Shown here piece after piece: positions 53,724 through 63,109 of a stretch of DNA of 64,000 bases. Numbering within the stretch: position 1 is the stretch's first letter; each line of letters starts with the position of its first letter. Origin of the DNA: Deltaproteobacteria bacterium (GTDB lineage: Bacteria > Desulfobacterota > Binatia > Binatales > Binataceae); the NCBI GenBank assembly GCA_021831785.1, contig JAKBMB010000011.1, forward strand, positions 193,491 through 257,490, written 5' to 3'. The notes under the pieces are model-generated. The model did no database searches and was not told the DNA's origin. It saw only the letters and a program-made list of their open reading frames with translations. Made by a program: the position numbers and the translations under genes.

Positions 53724-54206
53724 CTGTGCAGCTCACGCCTTGTCCGCCGATAGAACGTTCGGCGCCGGCAATTATAGCGCTTACCGTGCGGGTCTCACTA
53801 TGGCGCGGGTCGCGCACAGCTACGCCATCTCCGCGGCCGCTACCAGACGACTTCTGGTGCTCATCTCGAAATCGGTCTGCCGAACCGCCCCAAACTCGCT
53901 GTATAGCCTCGCAAGAAGCGCTTGATCGGCATACCCGTTCGGCGCTAAAACTTCGCAGCAGGGGAGTAGCGGCCCGGCTTTTGCGCGGGCTCGTGGATGA
54001 AGACCTCGCGGGACGCGAGGGCACCGTACCTGGTGGAGAGGTAAGACTGTGGAGAGCGTCGCCCGGCGCATCGTGCTGCGCCTGCGCCGGGCCTTCAAGG
54101 TTCCTGTTTCGCACACCGCCTAGGGCGAGCGCAAGAGTTTCGCGGACCCGGAGCTGACGGTTTCAGCTCGGCAGGCCGCCGGAGGAAGAATTCGGGGGGA
54201 AACCTT
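53724..54206. other. Non-coding stretch of 483 bases before coxM
   Basis: Divergent region between the radical SAM gene and the CO dehydrogenase cluster. No convincing gene; overlapping open frames on both strands lack ribosome sites. The cox promoter should lie near its right end but is not recognisable. Confidence 0.5.
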
Positions 54207-55079
54207 ATGATTCCGGCAAGCTTCGAGTATCACCGCGCGCGCACGATAGACGAGGCGCTGGAGCTGCTCGCAAAATACGGCGAGGATGCCAAGATACTGG
54301 CCGGCGGGCAAAGTCTGCTGCCGATGATGAAGCTGCGATTGGCCTCACCCGGGCATCTGGTCGATATCAGCGAGGTCGCGCAGCTAAAGGAGCTTCGCGA
54401 GGCGGACGGACTGATCCGCATCGGCGCCGCGGCGACCGAGACGGCGCTGCTGCACTCCGCGTTGCTGCGCGGCAAATGTCCGTTGATTGGTGAAGCGGCG
54501 GCGCAGATCGGCGACCCGCAAATTCGCAACCGCGGCACGCTCGGTGGCAATCTGGCGCATGGCGACCCGGGCAACGACCATCCGTCCGTGATGATCGCGC
54601 TTGGGGCAAGCGTCATCGCGCGGGGACCTGCCGGCGAGCGCAGGCTGCCGATGGACGGGTTTTACCGGGGTTTGTACGACACCCAGCTCGAGCCGCTCGA
54701 GCTATTGACCGAAATCCAAGTGCCAACACCGCCGGCGCGCAGCGGTGCTGCCTACCTTAAGCTCAAGCGCAAAATCGGTGACTTCGCTACGGCCGCCAGC
54801 GCGGTACAACTAAGCCTGGGCGAAGGAGACACCTGCGCGCGAATCGGTATCGCGCTTACCAATGTGGCACCGATGCCGCTGCGGCTCAGCGGCGCCGAAG
54901 CGTTGCTCGCCGGCAAGCGAATCACCGCCGAGCTTATCGAGCAGGCCGCGCAGATCGCGACCGGCGCTTGCGACGCCGCCGACGACTTTCACGGGCCGTC
55001 CGAATATCGAGCTCAGATGGCCGGCGAGATGACACGGCGCGCGTTGGCCGGCGCGCTGGAGCGTGCCAGGAGAGATTAG
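54207..55079 (+). CDS. coxM: Carbon monoxide dehydrogenase FAD subunit (CoxM)
   Basis: 290 residues, FAD_binding_5 plus C-terminal CO-DH flavoprotein domain. FAD motifs [23 protein letters not shown] (~32-54) and [22 protein letters not shown] (~101-122, matching the TxGG and GGxxAHAxP elements). First gene of coxM-coxS-coxL; passes electrons from the Fe-S subunit to quinone. GGGGG site before the ATG; stop is 2 nt before coxS. Confidence 0.92.
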   Translation: MIPASFEYHRARTIDEALELLAKYGEDAKILAGGQSLLPMMKLRLASPGHLVDISEVAQLKELREADGLIRIGAAATETALLHSALLRGKCPLIGEAAAQIGDPQIRNRGTLGGNLAHGDPGNDHPSVMIALGASVIARGPAGERRLPMDGFYRGLYDTQLEPLELLTEIQVPTPPARSGAAYLKLKRKIGDFATAASAVQLSLGEGDTCARIGIALTNVAPMPLRLSGAEALLAGKRITAELIEQAAQIATGACDAADDFHGPSEYRAQMAGEMTRRALAGALERARRD

Positions 55080-55081
55080 CC

Positions 55082-55573
55082 ATGGGGGACAAAAACGTGC
55101 TCCGATTCACCCTGAATGGGCGACAGGTTGAGGTTTTGGCCGAACCACGCGAGCTCCTGGTTCACGTCTTGCGCGAGCAACTGGGGCAGACCGGCACGCA
55201 CATCGGATGCGAGACCAGCCATTGCGGCGCCTGCACGGTGGACCTCAACGGCGAGTCGGTCAAGTCGTGCACCGTGCTTGGGGTCCAGGCCGAAGGCGCC
55301 GAGATCATCACGGTCGAAGGTCTGGCCAAAGACGGCAAGCTCCATCCGGTTCAAGAGGGATTTATGCAGGAGCACGCCCTGCAGTGCGGATTCTGCACCC
55401 CGGGAATTATGGTGCGCGCTTTTCGTTTTCTCAACGAAAATCCCGATCCGTCCGACGAGGAGATCCGCCTGGGCGTGTCGGGCAATCTCTGCCGCTGCAC
55501 GGGCTACCAGAACATCGTCAAAGCAGTTCGCTACGCGGCGAACAAGCTCAAGGCCGCGCGCGCGCAGGCCTAG
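55082..55573 (+). CDS. coxS: Carbon monoxide dehydrogenase small [2Fe-2S] subunit (CoxS)
   Basis: 163 residues from ATG at 55082. Ferredoxin-type cluster [21 protein letters not shown] (proximal motif C-x4-C-x2-C...C) and the second cluster in QCGFCTPG...CRCTGYQ. Carries electrons from the molybdenum subunit to CoxM. Follows coxM by 2 nt; an N-terminal extension in the same frame overlaps coxM and is rejected. Confidence 0.94.
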   Translation: MGDKNVLRFTLNGRQVEVLAEPRELLVHVLREQLGQTGTHIGCETSHCGACTVDLNGESVKSCTVLGVQAEGAEIITVEGLAKDGKLHPVQEGFMQEHALQCGFCTPGIMVRAFRFLNENPDPSDEEIRLGVSGNLCRCTGYQNIVKAVRYAANKLKAARAQA

Positions 55574-55716
55574 GAACCGCTGCCGCGCAGGGCGTGTTCG
55601 AGGAGGCGCAGGGAATTTTCGTCGTCGGTGTCTTCAGAACCGCCGTGAATAAGCGCGGACCACAACCGCTCGCGCCCCAAAAGTGCGATGCTGAGGCAAG
55701 TGAGAGGCTAAGGGCA

Positions 55717-58128
55717 ATGGACGCTGCGAGTGCCGCAGAAACGCTGAACAAGGACCATCTGATGGGGATCGGCAACGCGCGCAAGCGCAAGGAAGACCCA
55801 AGGTTCATCCAGGGCAAAGGCCGCTACATAGACGACATCAAGCTGCCCGACATGCTGTTCGCCAAGATGGTGCGCAGTCCTCATGGCCACGCTCGCATTA
55901 AGTCGATCAACACGCAAAAGGCGCTGGGGCTGCCCGGCGTGCATGCGGTGCTGACGGCCAACGATCTCAAGCCGCTTAAGCTGCACTGGATGCCGACCCT
56001 GGCGGGCGACGTGCAGGCCGTGCTGGCCGATGAAAAAGTATGCTTCATGGGCCAGGAAGTGGCGATGGTAGTGGCTGACGATCGTTATATAGCGGCCGAC
56101 GCCGCCGATTTGGTGGAAGTGGAATACGAGGAGCTGCCGGTCATCGTTGATCCGCACAAAGCGCTGCTGCCCGACGCTCCGGTGATTCGCGAGGATCTGG
56201 CGGGCAAGAGCGAAGGGGCGCACGGCAAACGCACGCACCATAACCACATTTTCACCTGGGAGGTTGGCGACCGGGAGGCTGCCGACCGCGTTTTTGGCCA
56301 GGCCGCGGTGACGGTCAAGGAGACCATGACCTACCAGCGCGTGCATCCCTCGCCCCTGGAGACTTGCGGATGCGTCGCTTCGTTCGACAAGGTGAAGGGC
56401 GAGCTCACCGTCTACCTGACCTCGCAGGCGCCGCACGTCGTGAGGACCGTGGTGGCGATGCTTTCCGGGATCCCCGAGAGCAGCGTGCACGTAATTTCGC
56501 CCGACATCGGCGGAGGATTCGGCAACAAGGTCGGAGTCTATCCGGGCTACGTAGTCGCGATCGTGGCTTCGATCGTCCTTGGGCGTCCCGTGAAATGGGT
56601 TGAGGAGCGGATCGAGAATTTGTCGACGACCGCCTTTGCGCGCGACTATCACATGACCGGCGAGTTGGCCGCCGACCGCAACGGCCGAATCAAGGCTTTG
56701 CGTGTCCACGTGCTGGCCGATCACGGAGCGTTCGACGCTTGCGCCGATCCCAGCAAATGGCCAGCCGGCTTCTTTAGTATCTGCACCGGTTCGTATGACA
56801 TTCCGGCCGCTTACGCGCGGGTGGACGGGATATACACTAACAAAGCGCCGGGAGGCGTGGCCTATCGATGCTCGTTCAGGGTTACCGAGGCGTCCTACGT
56901 GATCGAGCGGATGGTGGACGTTCTGGCGCAAAAGCTTGACCTCGACAAGGCCGAGGTGCGCTTGCGCAACTTTATCCGGCCGGAACAATTTCCCTATCGC
57001 TCGTCGCTCGGTTGGGAGTACGACAGCGGCAACTATCCCGCGGCGCTGCAAAAGGTGCTCACCGCGGTGGATTACTCGGGTCTGCGCCGGGAACAGGCCG
57101 AGAAGCGGGCGCGCGGCGAGCTTATGGGGATCGGCCTGTCAACTTTCACTGAAGTGGTCGGCGCGGGGCCCAGAAAGACCTGTGATATTCTGGGCATTGC
57201 CATGTTCGACAGTTGCGAGATTCGAATCCATCCTACTGGCGCGGCGATCGCGCGCTTCGGCACCAAGTCCCAGGGCCAAGCGCACGAGACCACCTATGCC
57301 CAGATTTTAGCCACGGAAATCGGCATCCCATCCGACGTGATCCAAATCGAAGAAGGGGACACTGACACCGCGCCCTACGGCTTGGGCACTTACGGTTCGC
57401 GCTCGACGCCGACCGGCGGGGCGGCCGCGGCGCTGGCCGGCCGCAAGATTCGAGAAAAGGCGCGCAAGATCGCCGCCCATCTGCTCGAAGTCAGCGCAGA
57501 GGACTTGGAATGGCAGGGCGATCGCTTCCAGGTCAAAGGCGTGCCCGACCAAGCCAAGACTATGAAGGAGATCGCCTGGGCGGCGTACAATAACCTGCCC
57601 GAGGGAATGGAGCCGGGGTTGGAGGCAGTGGAGTATTACGATCCACCCAATTTGACCTTCCCATTCGGCGCTTACTTGTGCGTCGTAGATATCGACCGTC
57701 ACACGGGAGAACCCAAAGTCAGGCGCTTTTACGCGTTGGATGACTGCGGCACGCGCATCAACCCGATGGTCATCGAGGGCCAGATTCACGGCGGACTGGC
57801 CGAGGCGTTCGCGGTGGCGATGGGGCAGGAGTTGGTTTATGACGACAGCGGCACGCTGCAGGGCGCCAGCTTCATGGACTACTTCGTGCCGACCGCCGTG
57901 GAGACGCCGTACTGGGAGACCGACTATACCGTGACGCCCTCGCCGCATCATCCGATCGGAGCCAAAGGGGTGGCGGAATCGCCCCACGTCGGCGGCGTGT
58001 CGGCTTTCTCCAACGCGGTGATCGATGCTTTTGCTCATCTGGGGGTGACGCATCTGAGCATGCCCTACACGCCTTGGCGGCTGTGGCAGAAAATTCACGA
58101 CCTAGGTCTGGATAAAAGGAGCGGGTGA
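55717..58128 (+). CDS. coxL: Form I aerobic carbon monoxide dehydrogenase large subunit (CoxL)
   Basis: 803 residues, close to the 809 of Oligotropha CoxL. The active-site loop reads AYRCSFR with Cys385, the form I signature that ligates the Cu of the Mo-Cu site; form II enzymes have AYRGAGR. Other cofactor segments: GGFGNKVGVYPG, GAGPRKTCDILG, GSRSTPTGG, and the catalytic Glu754 in IGAKGVAESPHVGG. Start ATG at 55717 is set by family length; the frame is open upstream over coxS. Oxidises CO to CO2. Gap of 143 nt after coxS. Confidence 0.95.
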   Translation: MDAASAAETLNKDHLMGIGNARKRKEDPRFIQGKGRYIDDIKLPDMLFAKMVRSPHGHARIKSINTQKALGLPGVHAVLTANDLKPLKLHWMPTLAGDVQAVLADEKVCFMGQEVAMVVADDRYIAADAADLVEVEYEELPVIVDPHKALLPDAPVIREDLAGKSEGAHGKRTHHNHIFTWEVGDREAADRVFGQAAVTVKETMTYQRVHPSPLETCGCVASFDKVKGELTVYLTSQAPHVVRTVVAMLSGIPESSVHVISPDIGGGFGNKVGVYPGYVVAIVASIVLGRPVKWVEERIENLSTTAFARDYHMTGELAADRNGRIKALRVHVLADHGAFDACADPSKWPAGFFSICTGSYDIPAAYARVDGIYTNKAPGGVAYRCSFRVTEASYVIERMVDVLAQKLDLDKAEVRLRNFIRPEQFPYRSSLGWEYDSGNYPAALQKVLTAVDYSGLRREQAEKRARGELMGIGLSTFTEVVGAGPRKTCDILGIAMFDSCEIRIHPTGAAIARFGTKSQGQAHETTYAQILATEIGIPSDVIQIEEGDTDTAPYGLGTYGSRSTPTGGAAAALAGRKIREKARKIAAHLLEVSAEDLEWQGDRFQVKGVPDQAKTMKEIAWAAYNNLPEGMEPGLEAVEYYDPPNLTFPFGAYLCVVDIDRHTGEPKVRRFYALDDCGTRINPMVIEGQIHGGLAEAFAVAMGQELVYDDSGTLQGASFMDYFVPTAVETPYWETDYTVTPSPHHPIGAKGVAESPHVGGVSAFSNAVIDAFAHLGVTHLSMPYTPWRLWQKIHDLGLDKRSG

Positions 58129-58186
58129 AGATTCACGCGTCGATGCCGACGCGCGCGCGCCGGCATATTCGCCCACGGCAGCGCCT

Positions 58187-58780
58187 GTGCAGGTAAAGCT
58201 GGAAAAAACCATCGAGATTGGCGCCCCCGCCGCGGCCGCCTGGAAGGTTATCCAGGACGTTGACAACGTTGCGGCCTGCATGCCGGGGGCCGAGATCACC
58301 GCGCGCATAGACGGCACGCATTACCAGGGCCGGGTCAAGGTCAAAGTCGGGCCGGTAGTGGCCAACTTCAAGGGGCAGCTCGAAATTCTGTCGATGGATG
58401 CCGAGAAGATGGCGCTCAAAGTGCGAGGCAAGGGCTCGGAGGAGAAGGGCGCCTCGGCGGCTTCGCTCGAGCTGAGCGCCTGGGTCAAGCCGCTAAGCCC
58501 AGACCGCTGCGAGGTCGGCGGCGTTCAGGAGTTGACGCTGACCGGCAAGCTGGCGAGCTTCGGCGCCCGCATGATGACGCAAATGGCCGAACAGATCGCT
58601 GACCGCTTCGCCGCCAATTTGAGCAACCATGTGCTGGCGGCTGCCGGCGGCGCCCATGCCGCCGCGGCCGCGGCCGAGATGCGGCAGCAACCGCGCGAGT
58701 TCAACGTGTTGGCGGCATTGGCGCGCAGCTTGTGGAACTTGATCAAGTCACTGTTTGGGGCGCGTTCGAAGCAAGTCTAA
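58187..58780 (+). CDS. coxG: CoxG, SRPBCC-fold CO dehydrogenase accessory protein
   Basis: 197 residues from GTG. CoxG/SRPBCC domain (1-150: KLEKTIEIGAPAAAAWKVIQDVDNVAACMPGAEI, GRVKVKVGPVVANFKGQLEI), Ala-rich spacer, and an amphipathic C-terminal helix (FNVLAALARSLWNLIKSLFGAR) suited to membrane contact. In other bacteria CoxG links the enzyme to the membrane and quinone pool. 58 nt after coxL and 3 nt before coxD. Confidence 0.88.
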   Translation: MQVKLEKTIEIGAPAAAAWKVIQDVDNVAACMPGAEITARIDGTHYQGRVKVKVGPVVANFKGQLEILSMDAEKMALKVRGKGSEEKGASAASLELSAWVKPLSPDRCEVGGVQELTLTGKLASFGARMMTQMAEQIADRFAANLSNHVLAAAGGAHAAAAAAEMRQQPREFNVLAALARSLWNLIKSLFGARSKQV

Positions 58781-58783
58781 GGT

Positions 58784-59695
58784 TTGGGCAAAACCGTGCG
58801 GGAGTTAGCCGAGCTCGAAGCGCGCCTCGAGCGGACCGGTTACATTACCGAACAGGGTCTGGTCTTGGCGCTGGCGCTGGCCGGCGAGCTGTCGCGCCCG
58901 CTGTTGGTCGAGGGCGAAGCGGGGGCGGGAAAGACCGCCATCGCCAAGGCCTTCGCTGACGCTTACCAACGCCCGCTTATCCGCCTCCAATGCTACGAAG
59001 GGCTCGATGTCAACAGCGCAGTATACGAATGGGACTATCAGCGTCAGTTAATCGCGATCAAGCTCCATGAGGGCCGGCGCGGCGACCAAGAGCTGGAGCA
59101 TCAAATCTTCAGCGAAGAGTACTTGCTCAAGCGCCCGCTGCTCCAGGCGATCAGCATGGCCGAACCCCCGGTGCTGCTTATCGACGAAATCGACCGCGCC
59201 GGCGACGAGTTCGAGGCCTACCTCCTCGAGGTTCTCTCCGATTATCAGATTAGCATCCCGGAGTTGGGCACTATCCGGGCGCGCTCCGCGCCGTTCGTGC
59301 TGCTGACCTCCAACGCCACGCGCGAACTGAGCGACGCCCTGCGCCGGCGCTGTTTGTATTATTATCTGCCCTTCCCCAGCTTCGAGAAAGAGCTGCGCAT
59401 CGTCAACGCCCGCTTGCCGGGAATCAGTCGCAGGCTCGCCGGCGAGCTGGTGAGCTTTGTGCAGGCCTTGCGCGGCTTTGAGCTGCGGAAAAAGCCGGGC
59501 GTGGCGGAGACCCTGGACTGGGCGGCCGCGCTGGTCGGACTTCGGATTACGGGCCTGGACCAGGAGCGGGAAAGGCTCGCGCAAAGCCTGATCTGCTTGC
59601 TCAAGACCCGCGAGGACCAGCTCGCGGTGAACCCCGAGATGGTCGGGCGCCTGCTCGCTCAGTCGCTGCTCGGCGCCGATGGGACGCGCGATTGA
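58784..59695 (+). CDS. coxD: CoxD, MoxR-family AAA+ ATPase
   Basis: 303 residues from TTG (GTG at 58796 alternative). Walker A GEAGAGKT (~43-50), Walker B VLLIDEIDRA (~125), sensor-1 TSNATRELSDALRRRC with Arg finger. Works with the VWA protein CoxE to insert S and Cu and mature the [CuSMoO2] site in known systems. 3 nt after coxG. Confidence 0.92.
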   Translation: MGKTVRELAELEARLERTGYITEQGLVLALALAGELSRPLLVEGEAGAGKTAIAKAFADAYQRPLIRLQCYEGLDVNSAVYEWDYQRQLIAIKLHEGRRGDQELEHQIFSEEYLLKRPLLQAISMAEPPVLLIDEIDRAGDEFEAYLLEVLSDYQISIPELGTIRARSAPFVLLTSNATRELSDALRRRCLYYYLPFPSFEKELRIVNARLPGISRRLAGELVSFVQALRGFELRKKPGVAETLDWAAALVGLRITGLDQERERLAQSLICLLKTREDQLAVNPEMVGRLLAQSLLGADGTRD

Positions 59696-59774
59696 GAATC
59701 GGCGCGCCGGTCGCGTCGGCGCTTTGCGCGGACCGGCATTGCGAATCGAGATTTTGACCTAAGGCCAGCGCGCG

Positions 59775-60929
59775 ATGAAAGACGGACGGGAAGTGGCTGC
59801 CAACGGCTTTGAGATAACCGCTCGGTTTATTGAGTTCGCTCGTTTCGCCCGCGCTAATGGCTTGCGAATGGGAATTGCCGAAGACCTTGACGCCGCCCGG
59901 GTCGCCGTGAGCCGCGGGGTCGCCAGCCGCGAAGCCTTGTACTGGGCTCTGCGGAGCCTCTTTTGTCGCACGCGCGAGGATTGGGAGCGCTTTCCGGCCC
60001 TCTTCGACGCGTTCTGGAAATGTAAGGAGCCTCACACGACCACCGTGATCGTCGAGGGCAGCAGCGCGCGCGGTGGCGGGACGCACGAGCGCCCGGCAGG
60101 TGCTGTAAGCTGGGACGAGGACCGATCGTTGGCGGGAGCGCACGGGCGGGACGGCCGGCGCTCGGGTGCTTCGAGCCGGCGAGGCCTAGCGCGCCAGGAC
60201 TTTCGCGAGCTCGTCAAGGTAGACCAGATGCGGCCGCTTACGGCGCTGGTGGAGCGGCTGGCAACACGGATGCGCAAGCGCATCATGCGCCGGCTCAAGG
60301 CGGCGCCCAAGGGCCGGCTTAACTTCCGCGCCACAATTCGCAACAGCCTGCCGTACGGCGGCCTGCCGCTTAAGCTCGCCTTGCGCCGGCGCGTCAAGCG
60401 TCCGCCAAAGCTGCTGCTGCTGCTGGACGTTAGCGGTTCGATGAGCCTCTACAGCATGCTTTTCCTGCGCTTTGCGCGGGTAATCGCGCGCGTCTTCAGC
60501 GAGGTCGAGGTGTTCGTGTTCCACACCCAGCTCGTACGTACCACAGAGGCGCTGCGCGAGCGCAACGCCGAGCGCATGAAGGAGCGCATCGAGTTGATTT
60601 CTTTGGGATGGGCGGGCGGCACGCGCATCGGACATTCGCTGCGCCAGCTCAACGACCGCTTCGGCCGGCACGTTGTGGCTCGCCGGCCAATCGTTGTAAT
60701 TATAAGTGACGGGCTTGACACGGGTCCGGCCGCGGACCTGGCCCTGGAGTTAAATCGTTTGAAGCGCAGAGCCGGGCGTCTGGTTTGGCTCAACCCGCTT
60801 TTCGGGCGCCCAGGATATGAGCCGACAGCAGCCGGGATGGCCGCCGCGCTTCCGTATCTCGACGCGTTTCTGCCGGCTCACGATCTTGCCAGCCTAGAGG
60901 CGCTGGAGCCTTATCTTGCCGGCTTATGA
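59775..60929 (+). CDS. coxE: CoxE, VWA-domain CO dehydrogenase maturation protein
   Basis: 384 residues. N-terminal CoxE region, basic middle, and VWA domain with MIDAS motif DVSGSMS (~218-224), Thr in GGTRIGHSL and Asp in VIISDGLDTG. Partner of CoxD in Mo-Cu site assembly. 79 nt after coxD. Confidence 0.92.
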   Translation: MKDGREVAANGFEITARFIEFARFARANGLRMGIAEDLDAARVAVSRGVASREALYWALRSLFCRTREDWERFPALFDAFWKCKEPHTTTVIVEGSSARGGGTHERPAGAVSWDEDRSLAGAHGRDGRRSGASSRRGLARQDFRELVKVDQMRPLTALVERLATRMRKRIMRRLKAAPKGRLNFRATIRNSLPYGGLPLKLALRRRVKRPPKLLLLLDVSGSMSLYSMLFLRFARVIARVFSEVEVFVFHTQLVRTTEALRERNAERMKERIELISLGWAGGTRIGHSLRQLNDRFGRHVVARRPIVVIISDGLDTGPAADLALELNRLKRRAGRLVWLNPLFGRPGYEPTAAGMAAALPYLDAFLPAHDLASLEALEPYLAGL

Positions 60930-61016
60930 CGGCGTGGCGCTTCGCGAGTTCGTGTTTGGACGTTGCTCAGGCCTGGTATTGCGGCGTGACACAAAGGGCG
61001 TGCTCGACCATCGCAA

Positions 61017-62024
61017 ATGACGACCAACGATTCGGTACTGCAACTGGCGGCTGAGCTGCGCGAGAAAGACGCGCCGTTCGCATTGGTTACGGTGGTGCGC
61101 TGCGAGTCGCCGACGTCCGCCAAGCCCGGCGACAAGGCTGTGGTCGATTCCGAGGGCGCGATCCACGGCTGGATCGGGGGCGGATGCGCGCAGCCGGTGG
61201 TGACCAAGGCCGCCCTTCGCGCGCTGGCTGAGGAGCGTCCATGCCTCGTCCGCATCAGTCCGCATCGCGAGGCCGACGGGGCGCAGGGTATCGTGCACGT
61301 GGTCATGGCGTGCCACAGCGGAGGAACTCTGGACATTTTCATCGATCCGATCAAACCCCAGCCCGAATTGCTCATCATTGGGGTCACGCCGGTGGCGCAA
61401 GCGCTGTGTGCTTTAGCCAGCCGAGTGGGCTTCGCGGTGAGCGCGGCCGGCGAGGGCGCCGCGCCCGATATGTTCGTTGACGCCAAACGCGTGATTGACG
61501 GTCCGGCGCTTTCCCAGGCCAAGCCCAAGCCGCGATTTGTGGCTGTTGCCACCCAAGGCGAAAAAGATGAAGAAGGGCTCGAGGCGGCGCTCGCGACTGG
61601 GGCACCCTATATCGCGTTTGTTGCCAGCGAGCGCAAGGCCGCCAAAATGAAGCAATACCTGCGCGAGCGCGGTCATGCGGCCGAGCGCGTCGAGGCCATC
61701 GTTTCACCGGCAGGAATCCCCATCAATGCCGCAACCCCCGAGGAAATCGCGCTATCGCTGCTTGCCGCTCTGGTCCGGGAGCGCCGCGCCTCGTATCGTC
61801 GGCCCGATGAACTGTCAACTCCCCAGCCGGCGGATGCCGATGACTTGGAAGCGCCGGCCCAGCCGACCGCGGTCGACCCCATCTGTGGGATGGCTGTCGA
61901 CCCGGCCGGTGCGCAGTACGCGGCTGCTCGCGAGGGTCGGACATGGTACTTTTGCTCGGCCCACTGCCTGCACGCCTTCGAACAGGCGGCTGACTCCGTT
62001 TCTACCGCTCGAAGGGCCAAATGA
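61017..62024 (+). CDS. coxF: CoxF/XdhC family protein with C-terminal YHS domain
   Basis: 335 residues. N-terminal XdhC-CoxI domain (LAAELREKDAPFALVTVVRCESPTSAKPGDKAVVD, GWIGGGCAQPVV), XdhC Rossmann-type domain (~118-255; PELLIIGVTPVAQALCALASRVGF), then a YHS domain (~287-325: DPICGMAVDPAGAQYAA, YFCSAHC) with two Cys pairs typical of metal binding. XdhC-type proteins deliver or sulfurate Mo cofactor; YHS domains bind Cu or other soft metals. The fusion is suggestive for a Mo-Cu enzyme. ATGA overlap with the next gene. Confidence 0.87.
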   Translation: MTTNDSVLQLAAELREKDAPFALVTVVRCESPTSAKPGDKAVVDSEGAIHGWIGGGCAQPVVTKAALRALAEERPCLVRISPHREADGAQGIVHVVMACHSGGTLDIFIDPIKPQPELLIIGVTPVAQALCALASRVGFAVSAAGEGAAPDMFVDAKRVIDGPALSQAKPKPRFVAVATQGEKDEEGLEAALATGAPYIAFVASERKAAKMKQYLRERGHAAERVEAIVSPAGIPINAATPEEIALSLLAALVRERRASYRRPDELSTPQPADADDLEAPAQPTAVDPICGMAVDPAGAQYAAAREGRTWYFCSAHCLHAFEQAADSVSTARRAK

Positions 62025-62644
62025 GCGAAATTTCCGCAATCGTGCTGGCGGCCGGACAGTCGCGCCGGATGGGCAGCGCCAACAAGCTAACTATGCCGAT
62101 GGGCGGAGTTCCGCTGCTTCGTCGCGTGCTTGAAAGCCTGAGCGCCGTGGAGTTGCGGGAAATCGTCGTGGTGCTCGGACATCAGGCGCAAGAGGTCCTT
62201 GCGCTGCTGCGCGGCTTGAACGTTCGAACGGTCCTGAACGAGCGCTTTAGCGAGGGCCAGATGAGTTCGGTATGGGCCGGAATGACCGCGCTTAGCCGGC
62301 CCTGTGCGGGCGTGATAGTATCCCTGGGCGACCAGCCGCTACTGACCGCGGACGATTTACGCGCTCTGATCTCGGCCTTCGACCGAATCGGGGATCGCTC
62401 GATTCTTGTGCCCACGTATCGCGGGCGGCGCGGCAACCCAATCATCCTCGCCTACCGGCATCGACAAGCGATTCTGATGGGCGATCGCAACCTTGGCTGC
62501 AAGCGGCTTATCGAACGTAACCCCGATTTGGTCGCGCCGGTTGAGATGGACAACGACCATTTCGTGGTTGATATCGACACTATGGAGAGCTACCGAGCCG
62601 CGGTCGAGCGGGTCGAGGCGAACGCAGCGACCGGGAGCGACTGA
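62021..62644 (+). CDS. MocA/MobA-like molybdenum cofactor nucleotidyltransferase
   Basis: 207 residues. Motif LAAGQSRRMGSANKL (~8-22), LGDQPLLTADDLRAL, and PTYRGRRGNPIILAYRH. MocA proteins add CMP to molybdopterin (MCD form), the cofactor used by CO dehydrogenase and relatives. Translation coupled to the XdhC-YHS gene by ATGA. Confidence 0.9.
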   Translation: MSEISAIVLAAGQSRRMGSANKLTMPMGGVPLLRRVLESLSAVELREIVVVLGHQAQEVLALLRGLNVRTVLNERFSEGQMSSVWAGMTALSRPCAGVIVSLGDQPLLTADDLRALISAFDRIGDRSILVPTYRGRRGNPIILAYRHRQAILMGDRNLGCKRLIERNPDLVAPVEMDNDHFVVDIDTMESYRAAVERVEANAATGSD

Positions 62645-63109
62645 AGAAGACACCGGTTCCCGCGTCCTGCCTCTTAGCTCTGAAGCGAAAGTAACTTCAT
62701 TGATGAAGACTCGGAAGTCCTCGCCCTATGCTTGTGTCACAGCCGAAAGGCAGAGCATCGGCTTTGAGGTTTTTGGTGCGTTGGACGTTGTCCGGTCCGC
62801 GGGTCTCGGTGGCGCGGGCGGCCCTGCTCGCGCGAAGCACGGGCGGGCACCGCGGCTCGCCCCACTAGGATTTATTTTTGCTTCAGGGTTAAGTAGCGCT
62901 GGCGCAATTGGGCAGCGGTTCCTGTCAGAGGTCATTTTGTTGCGACGTTTGTTGTTGAATTGTCCCGCCGCCGCGGGCCGGGATCTAACCATACATTGTC
63001 CGCCAGGCCACGCGCGGCTGCACGGCCCAAGGTCACGCCCTGACGCGTATGCGGAGTTGGTCACGGAACCCGACGCGGCTCGCAATGTCGCATTGTTGGA
63101 ACTAAACCC
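62645..63109. other. Non-coding stretch of 465 bases
   Basis: Locally AT-rich (for example GGATTTATTTTTGC) compared with the genes around it. Open frames overlap the neighbours and lack ribosome sites. It may hold a separate promoter for the second XdhC gene. Nothing else is recognised. Confidence 0.45.

Noticed and set aside
53820-54116. 98-codon minus-strand frame before coxM
   Set aside because: Part of it (ARLYSEFGAVRQTDF) looks protein-like, but no family could be named, there is no ribosome site, and an overlapping opposite frame is equally long.
55207-55716. N-terminal extension of coxL to 973 residues
   Set aside because: It overlaps coxS out of frame and has no similarity. The ATG at 55717 gives the family length and N-terminus.
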